Origin: Deinococcus radiotolerans
Lineage (GTDB): Bacteria; Deinococcota; Deinococci; Deinococcales; Deinococcaceae
Direction of reading: 5' to 3'
Assembly: GCF_014647435.1 (NCBI RefSeq)
Contig: NZ_BMPE01000013.1
Coordinates: 30,568 to 94,567, forward strand
Length of the DNA: 64,000 nt
The translations under genes were made by a program, and so were the position numbers. Below the pieces are notes generated by a model, which saw only the letters and a list, made by a program, of their open reading frames with translations, was not told the DNA's origin and made no database searches. Positions 21,491-30,270 of this stretch are shown here, in pieces (positions within the stretch are counted from its first letter, which is position 1; every line of letters starts with the position of its first letter).

Positions 21491-22633
21491 ATGAAACGCA
21501 CCCTTCCCTTTCCTCTCCTGACCGCCGCCCTGCTCTCCGCCTGTGGCGGCCCCGGCACGCCCGGCACCGCCGCCAGCGCCCGCCCCGACAAGTACGCCGG
21601 CGCGGCCCTGCAACCCCTGATCGTGGGCGGCACCATCAGCGCCCGCGGCGCGCGTCCCTACCAGGTCGCCATGACCGACACGACCGGCTTCCAGTACTGC
21701 GGCGGCACCCTGCTGTCGAGCACCTGGGTGCTGACCGCCGCGCACTGCGTGAAAGGCACGGCCGCTTCAAGCATCCGCATTCGCGCGGGCGTCAACAAGC
21801 TCAGTGACAGCAGCCAGGGGCAGACCGTGGGTGTCAGCAGCGTCACCGTCCACCCCAGTTACAGCAGCTCCACGAACTTCGCCGACATCGCCCTGCTGAA
21901 ACTCAGCGCGGCCGTGACCAACAGTTACGCCGCGCCCGCCAAGCTGCCCAGCAACACCGTTGAAGGCATTCTGGACGTGAAGGGCAAGTACGCCGTCGTG
22001 AGCGGCTGGGGCCTGACGCAGGGCAACAACAACAGCAGCGCCAGTGACGACCTGCGCGAGGTCAGCCTGCCCATCACGCCCAACCCCGCCACCTGCGGCG
22101 GCAGCAGCGTCCCCGGCAACACCATCTGCGGCGAGTACTACCAGGGCAAGGACTCCTGCAACGGCGACAGCGGCGGACCGCTGGCCCAGACCTACAACGG
22201 GAACTTCTACGTGCTGGGCATCGTCTCCTACGGCCCCAGCGCCTGCACGGGCAACGGCGTGTACACCCGCGTGAACGGCTACCTGAGCTGGATTGCGCAG
22301 GTCAGCGGCCTGACGCCCGACGGCACCACCACCCCCGGCACAACCACCACGTACACGGGCAGCGTGAGTCAGGGCACGAGCAGCTACAAACCCGGCAGCA
22401 CTGGCTTCAGCTACGCGGGCGGCACGCTGAAAGCGACACTGAGCGGACCGAGCGGCACCGACTTTGACCTGTACCTGCAGAAGTACAACGGCAGCGCGTG
22501 GGCGGACGTGGCGAGCAGCGAGAGCGGCACGAGCAGCGAGAGCATCAACTACGCCGCGGCGAGTGGCACGTACCGCTGGGAGGTCTACGCCTACAGCGGC
22601 ACCGGCTCCTACACCCTCACCGAAACCAAGTAA
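21491..22633 (+). CDS. secreted trypsin-like protease with C-terminal PPC-like domain
   Basis: A 380-residue S1 serine protease. Lipobox LLSAC, Cys18. The mature enzyme would begin at IVGG (44-47). Catalytic triad: His85 (TAAHC), Asp132 (ADIALL), Ser227 (GDSGGP). Asp221 at the specificity position (DSCNGDSGGP) indicates cleavage after Lys/Arg. Cysteines are placed for disulfides. The C-terminal ~95 residues repeat the PPC-like domain of the upstream subtilisin almost exactly. True trypsin-type proteases are not widespread in bacteria. Second of three tandem protease genes. Confidence 0.95.
   Translation: MKRTLPFPLLTAALLSACGGPGTPGTAASARPDKYAGAALQPLIVGGTISARGARPYQVAMTDTTGFQYCGGTLLSSTWVLTAAHCVKGTAASSIRIRAGVNKLSDSSQGQTVGVSSVTVHPSYSSSTNFADIALLKLSAAVTNSYAAPAKLPSNTVEGILDVKGKYAVVSGWGLTQGNNNSSASDDLREVSLPITPNPATCGGSSVPGNTICGEYYQGKDSCNGDSGGPLAQTYNGNFYVLGIVSYGPSACTGNGVYTRVNGYLSWIAQVSGLTPDGTTTPGTTTTYTGSVSQGTSSYKPGSTGFSYAGGTLKATLSGPSGTDFDLYLQKYNGSAWADVASSESGTSSESINYAAASGTYRWEVYAYSGTGSYTLTETK
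22344..22633 (+). repeat. second copy of the duplicated PPC-domain module
   Basis: Partner of 21117-21406. The surrounding protease domains belong to unrelated families (S1 versus S8), so the module was copied between genes, not inherited with the whole gene. Confidence 0.85.
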
Positions 22634-22715
22634 GCCCCCGGGCCCGGTGGGTCTGCCCACGCGCCTGACCCGCCGGTCCGTCCTCTCCCCCATTCCCCCA
22701 CCCGGAGGTTCTGCC

Positions 22716-23567
22716 ATGTTCAAGCCCCTACACGCTGCCCTGACCGCCCTGGGCGTCCTGGCCCTGTCCGCCTGCTCCACCCAGACCGCCCCGCAGGCCG
22801 CGCTGCCCGAGGAGACCGTCACGGTCACCGGCACCGAGAAGGCCTTCCCCGACACGATCGGCAGCCAGATCGTGTACGGCACGGTCACGAACGTCACCAA
22901 CCGCCCCTACCAGGTGAGCGTCACGCCCAGCACTGAACTCTCGGGCGGCTGGTGCGGCGGCACGCTGATCAGCAGCACCTGGGTGATGACGGCGGCGCAC
23001 TGCGTGGTGGGGTACAGCGCCAGCCAGATGCGCGTGCGCGCCGGCATCAACGACCTGACCACCACCAGCGGTCAGCTGCGCACGCCCTCGCAGATCATCG
23101 TGCACCCGTACTACTCCAGCAGCGGCGACGCGTACGACATCGCCCTGATCAAGGTGGGCACGGCCTTCACGCTGGGCAGCACCGTGCAGACCGCCGCGCT
23201 CCCCAGCAACACGGTGGAGAGCGTGCTGGACGTGAACGGGAAGTACGCCACCGTCAGCGGCTGGGGCAAGACCGAGACCGGCGCGTACAGCAACCGCGCG
23301 CTGCGCGAGGTGACCATCCCGATCACCCCGACCGGCAGCGACTGCGGCAGCCGCCCCAGCAACACCATCTGCGGCAAGTACGACGCCGGCAAGGACTCCT
23401 GCAACGGGGACAGCGGCGGACCGCTCGCCGCCCGCTACAACAACCGGTTCTACGTGCTGGGCATCGTGTCCTACGGGCCCACCGCGTGCCGCGGATACGG
23501 CGTGTACACCCGCGTGAACGGCTACCTGAACTGGATCTCCAGCAACACCGGCGTCAGCGCGCAGTAA
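22716..23567 (+). CDS. secreted trypsin-like protease
   Basis: A 283-residue S1 protease. Lipobox LALSAC, Cys20. ATG at 22716 has CGGAGG upstream. Triad: His95 (TAAHC), Asp141 (YDIALI), Ser233 (GDSGGP); the specificity Asp is present (KDSCNGDSGGP). The activation site reads QIVYG rather than IVGG, so processing may differ. It is a clear paralogue of the upstream trypsin-like protease but lacks the C-terminal PPC-like domain. Third gene of the protease cluster. Confidence 0.94.
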   Translation: MFKPLHAALTALGVLALSACSTQTAPQAALPEETVTVTGTEKAFPDTIGSQIVYGTVTNVTNRPYQVSVTPSTELSGGWCGGTLISSTWVMTAAHCVVGYSASQMRVRAGINDLTTTSGQLRTPSQIIVHPYYSSSGDAYDIALIKVGTAFTLGSTVQTAALPSNTVESVLDVNGKYATVSGWGKTETGAYSNRALREVTIPITPTGSDCGSRPSNTICGKYDAGKDSCNGDSGGPLAARYNNRFYVLGIVSYGPTACRGYGVYTRVNGYLNWISSNTGVSAQ

Positions 23568-23640
23568 CGCCCGCCCCCACCGAGCACCAGCCCTCCCGCA
23601 GCGGCCGGTGTTCTGCGCTGGACCGGGCGACAATGCGGGC

Positions 23641-24270
23641 ATGCCCCTGCCCGCCCATCAGGCCCCCCTGCGTGACCACGCCGCCGCCACCGCCCACCTC
23701 TCGGGTGATCCCGTCCTGGCCGGCGTAATCACCCGGGTGGGCGACCTGCCCGTCCTGACCCCCACGCCCGACCCGTTCGGCACGCTGATCCGCAACGTGA
23801 CCGGGCAGCAGCTGAGCGTGAAGGCCGCCGCGAGCATCCACGCCCGCGTGACCGCCACGCTGGGCGAGGTGACCGCCGACACCCTGCTGGACGCCAGCGG
23901 CGACACCCTGCGCGGCGCGGGTCTGTCCTGGGCGAAGGTCCGCACGGTGCAGGCCATCGCGCAGGCCGCGAAGACCGGCGCCGTGGACTTCGCCCACCTG
24001 CGTGAGCAGGACGACGAGACGGTGATCACCGAACTGCTGCCCCTGCCCGGCATTGGCCGCTGGACCGCGGAGATGTTCCTGATGTTCGCCCTGGCCCGCG
24101 CGGACGTGTTCAGCCTGGGGGACTTGGCGCTGCGTCAGGGCCTGGCGCGGCTGCACCCGGACGCGCAGAGCGCTGACGTTCTGGCCCGCTGGGCGCCGTA
24201 CCGCACCCTGGCCGCCCGATACATCTGGGCGGACAACGCCCACGTGAAGGCTGGAGAGGCACCCGCCTGA
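23641..24270 (+). CDS. DNA-3-methyladenine glycosylase (AlkA family)
   Basis: A 209-residue HhH-GPD DNA glycosylase that removes alkylated bases at the start of base excision repair. The helix-hairpin-helix is LPLPGIGRWTAEM (133-145) and the catalytic aspartate is Asp161 in FSLGDLALRQGL. N-terminal FGTLIRNVTGQQLSVKAA matches AlkA-type enzymes. The lack of an extra N-terminal domain makes it shorter than E. coli AlkA, as in the known Deinococcus AlkA-type proteins. GACAAT six bases before the ATG at 23641 is the likely -10 box. Confidence 0.92.
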   Translation: MPLPAHQAPLRDHAAATAHLSGDPVLAGVITRVGDLPVLTPTPDPFGTLIRNVTGQQLSVKAAASIHARVTATLGEVTADTLLDASGDTLRGAGLSWAKVRTVQAIAQAAKTGAVDFAHLREQDDETVITELLPLPGIGRWTAEMFLMFALARADVFSLGDLALRQGLARLHPDAQSADVLARWAPYRTLAARYIWADNAHVKAGEAPA

Positions 24271-24348
24271 GCGGGCGATGCAGGCCGGGGCGGAAGCAGC
24301 GCGCCGCTCAGTTCAGGCCGCACCACGTCCCACCGGGCCTCCCGCCAC

Positions 24349-25014
24349 TCACTCCCGGTCGCCGTCCGCCTGCGCCCGCTGCCAGTCCTCGAAGCTGACG
24401 CGGTCAATGACGAAGGTGTCGCGCGTGCGGGCGTAGGTGCCGCGCCCGCCCATCCGGCCGATCAGGTCCAGCGCGCCGGTGTCCACGTGGTGCCGTTCAG
24501 GGTCCTGCACGGCGTCGGCGCGCAGCGTCAGCCCCAGCACCTCACCCAGGATGATGCGGGTGTGGCCAATCAGAACGGTCTGCACCTCGCGGCACTCCAG
24601 CGCGGCGGGCGCGGCCGCCACGCGCGGCACGCGGACCTTCACGCCGGGCGCGAGGGGAATGCCCAGCGCGTCCGGTTCCGCGTGCCCGTGCGGAAAATCC
24701 GTGGCGGTGGCGTTCATGGTCCCGGCCAGCGCCGCGCTGACGAGGTTCACGGTGAATTCACCGCCCGCGCCGATGTTCAGCGCGGTGTCCTTCGGGGTGC
24801 CGTCGGCGCGGTCGCCGGGCGCGAACGCCACGACGGGCGGGTCACTGCCCATCAGTCCGAAGAACGAGTACGGCGCGAGGTTCACGTGCCCGCCTTCGCC
24901 CAGCGTACTCACCCACGCGATGGGGCGGGGCGTGACGGTCGCCGTGAGCAGCTTGTAGCGCGCCGCGCCGGGCAGGGCCGTCAGGTCAAAGTGCGTCATC
25001 TGGGGGGACGTCAT
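24349..25014 (-). CDS. flavin reductase family protein (FMN-binding split barrel)
   Basis: A 221-residue protein. Typical features are YKLLTATVTPRPIAWVSTLG, NLAPYSFFGLMGSDPPVVAF and DTALNIGAGGEFTVNLVS. It is of the larger subgroup (COG1853 type). Substrate unknown. ATG at 25014 is preceded by -10 TACCCT with six bases spacing; this promoter is divergent from that of xseB and the two -10 boxes lie only five bases apart, so initiation at one probably interferes with the other. Confidence 0.88.
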   Translation of the reverse strand: MTSPQMTHFDLTALPGAARYKLLTATVTPRPIAWVSTLGEGGHVNLAPYSFFGLMGSDPPVVAFAPGDRADGTPKDTALNIGAGGEFTVNLVSAALAGTMNATATDFPHGHAEPDALGIPLAPGVKVRVPRVAAAPAALECREVQTVLIGHTRIILGEVLGLTLRADAVQDPERHHVDTGALDLIGRMGGRGTYARTRDTFVIDRVSFEDWQRAQADGDRE

Positions 25015-25020
25015 GCGCGC

Positions 25021-25036
25021 AGGGTAGCGGTAGCAT
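25021..25036. promoter_or_regulatory. divergent -10 boxes (flavin reductase / xseB)
   Basis: Minus-strand TACCCT (complement of 25021-25026) serves the flavin reductase gene; plus-strand TAGCAT (25031-25036) serves xseB with seven bases to its ATG at 25044. Confidence 0.55.
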
Positions 25037-25043
25037 GGGCCGC

Positions 25044-25286
25044 ATGACTGAGCCTCAGCCCACCTCGTACCGGGAGGCGTACGCGCGACTGAATCGCATC
25101 GCGGCGGAACTGGAATCCGGCGAGGCCGACCTGGACCGCGTGCTGCCGCTGCTGGAGGAGGCCCGCGCCGCGTACGCCCAGTGCAGGGGCCGGATTGAAG
25201 CGGTGCGCGCCGTCCTGGCCGGCGACTGGGGCGACGAGGCGGACCCCGACGAGCCAGAGGACCCGGACGACGACGACGAGGAGTGA
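25044..25286 (+). CDS. xseB: exodeoxyribonuclease VII small subunit
   Basis: An 80-residue protein with the XseB pattern SYREAYARLNRIAAELESGE, then DLDRVLPLLEEARAAYAQCRGRI, two helices that wrap the large subunit XseA. The C-terminus is a long Asp/Glu tail (EDPDDDDEE). ATG at 25044 is preferred over 25035 because the latter overlaps the -10 box TAGCAT. The large subunit is not in the window. Confidence 0.9.
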   Translation: MTEPQPTSYREAYARLNRIAAELESGEADLDRVLPLLEEARAAYAQCRGRIEAVRAVLAGDWGDEADPDEPEDPDDDDEE

Positions 25287-25337
25287 CTGGAGCGCGGGCC
25301 ACGTGGGGTGAGCCCCGGTCCACGCCCGGCGCTTCCG

Positions 25338-25973
25338 TTACAGCGTCGCGATGGCCTGCGCGACCGGCGTGTCCCCGGCCACCACCTCGAAGGTGCGGCC
25401 CACGCTGCCCGGATCGTTCAGGCAGGCCAGCACCACGGCGGCCACATCGTCGCGGGCGATCATGCCGCGCGGGGCGGGCAGCCCCACACGGATCAGGCCG
25501 GTGCCGGGCGCGTCGGTCAGGCCGCCGGGACGCACGACCGTCCACGCCAGCGCGCTGGCCTGCACGTGCGCGTCCGACCGGGCCTTCACGCGCAGCACAG
25601 CGGCCAGGAAGGGCGGCATCTGTTCCGGGCGGTCCACGCCCATGCTGCTGACCACGACCAGTCGGGCCGGGCCGCCCGGGGCGCGGCGACGAGCGAGTTC
25701 GTCCGTCACGGCGATCAGCGCGTCGCCGTCAATGGCCTGAACGTCCCCGCTGGCTCCGGCCCCGGCCGCCCACACGACGGCATCCGCGCCGCCCAGCACG
25801 GCCGTCCAGTCACCGGTCAGGTCACCCTGGACGGGCTGCGCCCCCAGGGCCGCGAGACGGGCGGCCTGCTCCGGGGTGCGCACCAGCGCGCGGACGCCGT
25901 GGCCCGCCCCGGCCGCCTGCGCGGCCACGCGGCGGCCCACACCGCCCGCCGCTCCGATCACTGCGAGGTTCAT
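25338..25973 (-). CDS. NAD(P)-binding atypical SDR protein
   Basis: A 211-residue Rossmann protein starting MNLAVIGAAGGVGRRVAAQA with the nucleotide motif GxxGxxG, followed by VRTPEQAARL, VQGDLTG, ADAVVWAAGAG, LVVVSSMG, WTVVRPGGLTD and a C-terminal GMIARDDVAAVVL. This is the NAD(P)H-binding (NmrA/YwnB-like) subgroup, often redox sensors or isomerases. The usual catalytic Tyr-xxx-Lys is not evident. ATG at 25973 is chosen because the glycine motif starts directly after it. Confidence 0.88.
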   Translation of the reverse strand: MNLAVIGAAGGVGRRVAAQAAGAGHGVRALVRTPEQAARLAALGAQPVQGDLTGDWTAVLGGADAVVWAAGAGASGDVQAIDGDALIAVTDELARRRAPGGPARLVVVSSMGVDRPEQMPPFLAAVLRVKARSDAHVQASALAWTVVRPGGLTDAPGTGLIRVGLPAPRGMIARDDVAAVVLACLNDPGSVGRTFEVVAGDTPVAQAIATL

Positions 25974-26084
25974 GCGCTCCAGCCTGCGCCGCCCCCCGCC
26001 GGAACACCGCGCCATTCACCACGGTTCCCGCGGAGCGCCGAAACGGGCAGGCACACGCGGGAACGCAGGCGTATCCTGCGGTTA

Positions 26085-26732
26085 ATGAGTGACGCTGCTC
26101 TGCCCGAGAAGCCCGCTGCCCCGCCAGCCCCCACGGCCCCGCCGGCCGAGCCGCCCGCCCCGCCCGTCATTCCGTGGGTGTACCGGCTGGTGGTGGACAC
26201 CACGTACCTGCCCGTGATCTTCAGCGGCATGCACCTGGAGGTGCACGGCCGCGAGCACGTCCCGCCGCCCGGCACGCCACTGGTGGTCGCCGCGAACCAC
26301 GTGAGCGCCCTGGACCCCTTCCTGGTCGCGCGGGCGCTGCCACCAGGGCGGTTCTTGCAGTTCATGGCGAAGAAGGAACTGTTCATCCCGGGGATCGGGG
26401 ACATCATCCGCGCCGGGGGGTCCTTCCCGGTGGACCGCAGCGGGAATGACCTGGGTGCCGTGCGTACGTCCCTGCGCATTCTCAAGGCGAACGGCACGGT
26501 CGGCATATTCCCGCAGGGCACGCGCGGCGGGCATGAAATGCAGGGCGGCGTGGCGCTGATCGCCGCGAAGGGCCGCGCGCCGATCCTGCCGGCGGGGGTC
26601 AGCCGTGACGGGAAACGCTGGATCGTCCGCTTCGGCGAGCCCATCTCGCCGCGCGGCGGGATCAAGGCCATCACCGGGGAACTTGCCGAGGTGCTGTCCA
26701 CGCTGGCCGTCCCTGTCGGGCGGAACCTGTAG
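26085..26732 (+). CDS. 1-acylglycerol-3-phosphate O-acyltransferase family (PlsC)
   Basis: A 215-residue acyltransferase. The HX4D motif is NHVSALD (His72, Asp77); further motifs are GGSFPVDR and GIFPQGTRGGHEM. It probably acylates lysophosphatidic acid in phospholipid synthesis. The N-terminal 30 residues are Pro/Ala-rich and disordered. TATCCT seven bases before the ATG at 26085 is the -10 box. Confidence 0.92.
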   Translation: MSDAALPEKPAAPPAPTAPPAEPPAPPVIPWVYRLVVDTTYLPVIFSGMHLEVHGREHVPPPGTPLVVAANHVSALDPFLVARALPPGRFLQFMAKKELFIPGIGDIIRAGGSFPVDRSGNDLGAVRTSLRILKANGTVGIFPQGTRGGHEMQGGVALIAAKGRAPILPAGVSRDGKRWIVRFGEPISPRGGIKAITGELAEVLSTLAVPVGRNL

Positions 26733-26742
26733 CGGCCGGCGC

Positions 26743-26850
26743 TATACTCGTGGGTGACGGCTGCGGGGGGAAGTCCGGTGAGAGTCCGGCCCTGTCGCGC
26801 AACGGTAACTTCAGCCCAGCTGGGGAAGGCCGAGCACCTCCGCCGTTCGC
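26743..26850 (+). promoter_or_regulatory. promoter and cobalamin riboswitch
   Basis: A -10 box TATACT (26743-26748) is followed by the conserved core of the cobalamin riboswitch: GGGGGAAGTCCGGTGAGAG, then GTCCGGCCCTGTCGCGCAAC and GGTAA (about 26765-26809), and a B12-box-like GGCCGAGCACCTCCGCC (about 26828-26844). It precedes a vitamin B12 uptake operon, which is what it should control. The transcript leader runs on to 27002; a hairpin CGCCGCC/GGCGGCG (26951-26972) just before the ribosome binding site may be the expression platform. Confidence 0.82.
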
Positions 26851-27002
26851 GCCGCCCGGAGTGGGCGGGCGTGGCTTGACCCCTCGCGGACTGGGGGCAC
26901 GCCGTGACCGCCCCTGCCCCGGGGTACGCCACGGATACTGTGTTTCCCGCCGCCGCCTGCAACCGGGCGGCGCGTGTCGTTGCCGGAGGGAAGGAGTTCC
27001 CC

Positions 27003-27884
27003 ATGACGTTCCCCATCAAAGGCATCCTGACCCTGATCACCCTGAGTGCCGCCCTGAGCGGCGCGGCCGCCGCGACCTCCTACCCGCTGACGATCACCGA
27101 CGACCTGGGCCGCAAGGTGACCCTGAAGGCCGAGCCGAAGCGGATCATCAGCGTGCTGCCCAGCACCAGCGAGACCGTGTGCGCGCTGGGCCTGTGCGAC
27201 CGACTGGTGGGCGTGGACGATTACAGCGACTACCCGCAGCAGGTGACGAAGCTGCCTAAGGTGGGCGGCCTGTACAACCCGAACATTGAGGCGATGGTGG
27301 CCCTGAAACCCGACGTGGTGATCGTCAGCCAGTACGGGAAGCTGGCCGAGCCGCTGACGCAGGCGGGCATCACCGTGATCGCCGTGAACCCCGAGACGTA
27401 CGACGAGGTGTTCAGCAAGACGCTGCTGCTCGGGAAGATCCTGAACCGCGAGGCGCAGGCTAAGACGCTGGTCGGGAAGATCAAGGGCGACATCGCGCGC
27501 GTGGAGATCCTCACGAAGAACGCCGTGCGTCAGCCCACCGCGTACTTCGAGATTGACCCCACGCCGTACTCGATCGGCCCGAACTCGTTCATGGGCGTGC
27601 TGCTCACCAAGGCAGGCGCGCGGAACATCATCCCGGCCAGCATGGGCGACTTCCCCAAGGTGGACCCCGAATTCATCGTGAAGGCCAACCCGCAGCTGAT
27701 CCTGGGCGTGGACGCCAAGACGGCGGGCGCGCGCCCCGGCTGGAGCGGCATCAGCGCCCTGAAAACCGGGAAGGTCAAGGACATTCCGTCCGAGCTGAAC
27801 ACCATGCTGGGCCGCCCGGGGCCGCGCCTGGGGCAGGCGCTGATGGGCCTAGCGAAACTGATTCACCCGGAACTGTTCAAGTAA
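27003..27884 (+). CDS. cobalamin ABC transporter substrate-binding protein (BtuF-like)
   Basis: A 293-residue periplasmic-type binding protein. ATG at 27003 has GGAGGGAAGGAG upstream; a signal peptide ends near LSGAAAATSYP. The mature part has the TroA/BtuF fold pattern: KRIISVLPSTSETVCALGL, VGVDDYSDYP, EAMVALKPDVVIVSQYG, ITVIAVNP. It is the first gene after the cobalamin riboswitch and is followed directly by a permease and an ATPase. Cobalamin, or a precursor such as cobinamide, is the likely ligand. Confidence 0.92.
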   Translation: MTFPIKGILTLITLSAALSGAAAATSYPLTITDDLGRKVTLKAEPKRIISVLPSTSETVCALGLCDRLVGVDDYSDYPQQVTKLPKVGGLYNPNIEAMVALKPDVVIVSQYGKLAEPLTQAGITVIAVNPETYDEVFSKTLLLGKILNREAQAKTLVGKIKGDIARVEILTKNAVRQPTAYFEIDPTPYSIGPNSFMGVLLTKAGARNIIPASMGDFPKVDPEFIVKANPQLILGVDAKTAGARPGWSGISALKTGKVKDIPSELNTMLGRPGPRLGQALMGLAKLIHPELFK

Positions 27885-28889
27885 ATGCAGGCCGCCGCGC
27901 CCCGTCCGGGCCTCGGAGTGGGCCTGGGCACGCTGCTGCTCGCGGCGCTGCTGCTGGCCGCTGTCGTCCTGGGCACTGGGCTGGGCAGCGTCACCATTCC
28001 GCCCGGCGAGGTGCTGGGCGCGCTGTGGCGCGGCGTGACCCGGCAGGCGCTGGAGGGCAACGACGTGATCGTGTGGCAGATCCGCCTGCCGCGCGTGGTC
28101 ATGGGCGCGCTGGTGGGCGCGAGTCTCAGCGTGTGCGGGGGCGCCTTCCAGGGCGTGTTCCGCAACCCGCTGGCCGACCCGTACCTGCTGGGCGTCGCCA
28201 GCGGCAGCGCGCTGGGCGCCACGGTGGCCATCGTGGCCGGCTGGCCCCGCGCGCTGATTCCGGTATCGGCGCTGCTGGCCGCCCTCGCGGCGGTCGCGTG
28301 CACCCTGTGGCTGGCGCGCGAGGGGCGGCGCTTTCCGCCCACGCGGCTGATCCTGGCGGGCGTGGTGGTGGGCAGTGTCCTGAGCGCGGCGACCACCGCG
28401 CTGATCCTGCGCGGCGAGGACCGCGCGCGGCAGGTGCTGGCGTACACACTGGGCGACCTGGGCTTCAGCGGCTGGCGGGACGTGCTGACCGTGCTGCCGT
28501 ACGCCGCGCTGGGCTGCGGGGCGCTGCTGCTGCTGGCGCGCGCGCTGGACACCCTGCAACTGGGCGAACTGACCGCCCGCAGCCTAGGTGTTCCCGTCGA
28601 GCGGCTGCGGCTGATCGCGGTGATCGCCGCGAGCCTCGCCACGGCGGGCGCAGTGGCGTACGTGGGCGTGATCGGCTTCGTGGGGCTGATCGTGCCGCAC
28701 ATGATCCGCCTCGCGTTCGGCCCCGGGCACCGCACGCTGCTGCCTCTCTCGGCGCTGCTGGGCGGGGCGCTGATGGTCGGCGCGGACCTGCTGGCCCGCA
28801 CCACGCCGCTGTCGCAGGTGGGGATCGTGACGACCCTGCTGGGCGGCCCGTTCTTCCTGTGGCTGCTGCGTAAGGAACGCCATGACTGA
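27885..28889 (+). CDS. cobalamin ABC transporter permease (BtuC/FecCD family)
   Basis: A 334-residue integral membrane protein with nine to ten hydrophobic segments. Family hallmarks: DVIVWQIRLPRVVMGALVGA, GAFQGVFRNPLADPYLLGVA, and AYVGVIGFVGLIVPHMIRL. ATG directly follows the TAA of the BtuF-like gene, so they are coupled. The C-terminus overlaps the ATPase gene by eight bases. Confidence 0.93.
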   Translation: MQAAAPRPGLGVGLGTLLLAALLLAAVVLGTGLGSVTIPPGEVLGALWRGVTRQALEGNDVIVWQIRLPRVVMGALVGASLSVCGGAFQGVFRNPLADPYLLGVASGSALGATVAIVAGWPRALIPVSALLAALAAVACTLWLAREGRRFPPTRLILAGVVVGSVLSAATTALILRGEDRARQVLAYTLGDLGFSGWRDVLTVLPYAALGCGALLLLARALDTLQLGELTARSLGVPVERLRLIAVIAASLATAGAVAYVGVIGFVGLIVPHMIRLAFGPGHRTLLPLSALLGGALMVGADLLARTTPLSQVGIVTTLLGGPFFLWLLRKERHD

Positions 28890-29799
28890 CCTGTTGCGCA
28901 AAACTCTCCTCCCGTTTTCCCGAGCGGAGCGAGCAGCAATGGACCGTTCGCCCGGAACGGATGACTGTCCTGACGCCGCACACGGACAGTCAGGCGTGGA
29001 GAGCGAATCGGCAGAACCCCAGGACGCCCTGGTCGCGCGGGACGTGCACGTGCACGCCGGGTCGTTCCCGGCAGTGCGGGGCGTGAGCGCCACCTTCCGG
29101 CCCGGCGTGTTCAGCGCCGTGATCGGCCCGAACGGCGCCGGCAAGAGCACGCTGCTGCGCGCGCTGCTCGGCCTGAACCCGGTCACGGGGGGCGAGGTGA
29201 CCCTGGCCGGGCGGCCGCTGGGCGAGTGGAGCCGCGCGCAGCGGTCGCGGCAGCTGGCGTACCTCGCGCAGAGCGAGGGCCTGCCGGACGCGGCGCGCGT
29301 GCGGGACGTGGTGGCGCTGGGGCGTGGCGCGGGTGACTGGCGGTTCGGGCTGCTGCCCCGCACGCCCTGGACCCCGGCGGACGAGGCGGCCGTGAACGCC
29401 GCGCTGGACCGCACCGACACCCGCCGCTTCGAGGAGCGGCGCGTCTCCGAACTCAGCGGCGGGGAGCGGCAGCGGGCGGCGCTGGCCCGCGCGCTGGCGG
29501 CCGAACCGCGCTTCCTGCTGCTGGACGAACCCACCAACCACCTCGACCTCGCGTACGCGCTGGACGTCGTGCGCTACCTGCGCTGCGAGGTCGCGGGCGG
29601 CCTGGGCGTCGTGGCGGTGCTGCACGACCTGAACCTCGCGGCGCGCGCCGATCACCTTGTGCTGCTCTGCGGGGGGCGGGTGCAGGCCAGCGGCACCCCG
29701 CACGAGGTCCTGACGCCCGCGCACCTGCACGCCGCGTACGGCCTGCACGTCAACGTGGTGCAGCACGCAGACCGCCTGCTGGTCATCCCGCAGGATTGA
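28882..29799 (+). CDS. cobalamin ABC transporter ATPase (BtuD-like) with N-terminal insertion
   Basis: A 305-residue ABC ATPase. Walker A GPNGAGKST (82-90), signature LSGGERQRAALARAL, Walker B RFLLLDEPTNHLD, switch VLHDLNLAARAD. The ATG overlaps the permease stop (ATGACTGA). Residues ~5-48 have no counterpart in the family and are encoded by a palindrome-rich segment that looks like a dispersed repeat inserted in frame. If the true start were GTG at 28996 the extension would be avoided, but that start has no overlap with the permease gene. Confidence 0.9.
   Translation: MTDLLRKTLLPFSRAERAAMDRSPGTDDCPDAAHGQSGVESESAEPQDALVARDVHVHAGSFPAVRGVSATFRPGVFSAVIGPNGAGKSTLLRALLGLNPVTGGEVTLAGRPLGEWSRAQRSRQLAYLAQSEGLPDAARVRDVVALGRGAGDWRFGLLPRTPWTPADEAAVNAALDRTDTRRFEERRVSELSGGERQRAALARALAAEPRFLLLDEPTNHLDLAYALDVVRYLRCEVAGGLGVVAVLHDLNLAARADHLVLLCGGRVQASGTPHEVLTPAHLHAAYGLHVNVVQHADRLLVIPQD
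28905..29000 (+). repeat. palindromic repeat-like segment inside the btuD-like gene
   Basis: Contains the GAGCGGAGCGAGCA run typical of small Deinococcus repeats, an inverted repeat CCGTTC/GAACGG, and a second inverted repeat ACTGTCC/GGACAGT. It is read in frame as the odd N-terminal extension of the ATPase. Confidence 0.5.
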
Positions 29800-29855
29800 C
29801 AGGCGCCCGCAGCCAGCCAAGGCGCGCGCGGTACCGCCCAAAGGAGCCCTGAGTC

Positions 29856-30209
29856 ATGCCACCGAAGTTCTTCCCCACCCACGGTCACCTGCTCGTCTGC
29901 CAGGGCCCGAACTGTCAGGCGCGCGGCTCCGGCCTGCTGCACAAGGCGCTGTGGAATCACCTGGAACGGCAGTCCCTGGCGTACTACAAGCGGGGCGGGA
30001 CGCTGCGCCTGACCGAGAGCGGTTGCCTGGGCGCGTGCAGTTACGGCCCGGCGCTGTGCGTGTACCGACCGAGCCCGGACGGCGCGGGCCTGGAGGAAGC
30101 GTGGTACGCCGCCGTGGACTTCCCGCTGGCGGCGCGGGTGGCGCAGGCCACGCACGAGCGGGCCGCACTGCCCGCCGAGCACCGCTACGGCCCGGACGCG
30201 GACGCCTGA
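29856..30209 (+). CDS. thioredoxin-like 2Fe-2S ferredoxin
   Basis: A 117-residue protein with Cys15 and Cys20 (LLVCQGPNC) and Cys57 and Cys61 (GCLGAC), the pattern of thioredoxin-fold 2Fe-2S ferredoxins. AAAGGAG precedes the ATG. Such ferredoxins are often encoded in cobalamin synthesis or uptake loci, and it lies 56 bases after the btuD-like gene, so it likely belongs to the riboswitch-controlled operon, possibly in cobalt reduction or corrin processing. Confidence 0.88.
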   Translation: MPPKFFPTHGHLLVCQGPNCQARGSGLLHKALWNHLERQSLAYYKRGGTLRLTESGCLGACSYGPALCVYRPSPDGAGLEEAWYAAVDFPLAARVAQATHERAALPAEHRYGPDADA

Positions 30210-30270
30210 ACGGACAGGGGCAGGGGGCGGGCCATTCGTGGCGCCGCCCCCTGCCCTTTCGGCTGGCCGT

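Noticed and set aside
26750..27002. Short protein upstream of the BtuF-like gene (ATG at 26904)
   Set aside because: This stretch is the riboswitch leader. The signal peptide and ribosome binding site place the start at 27003.
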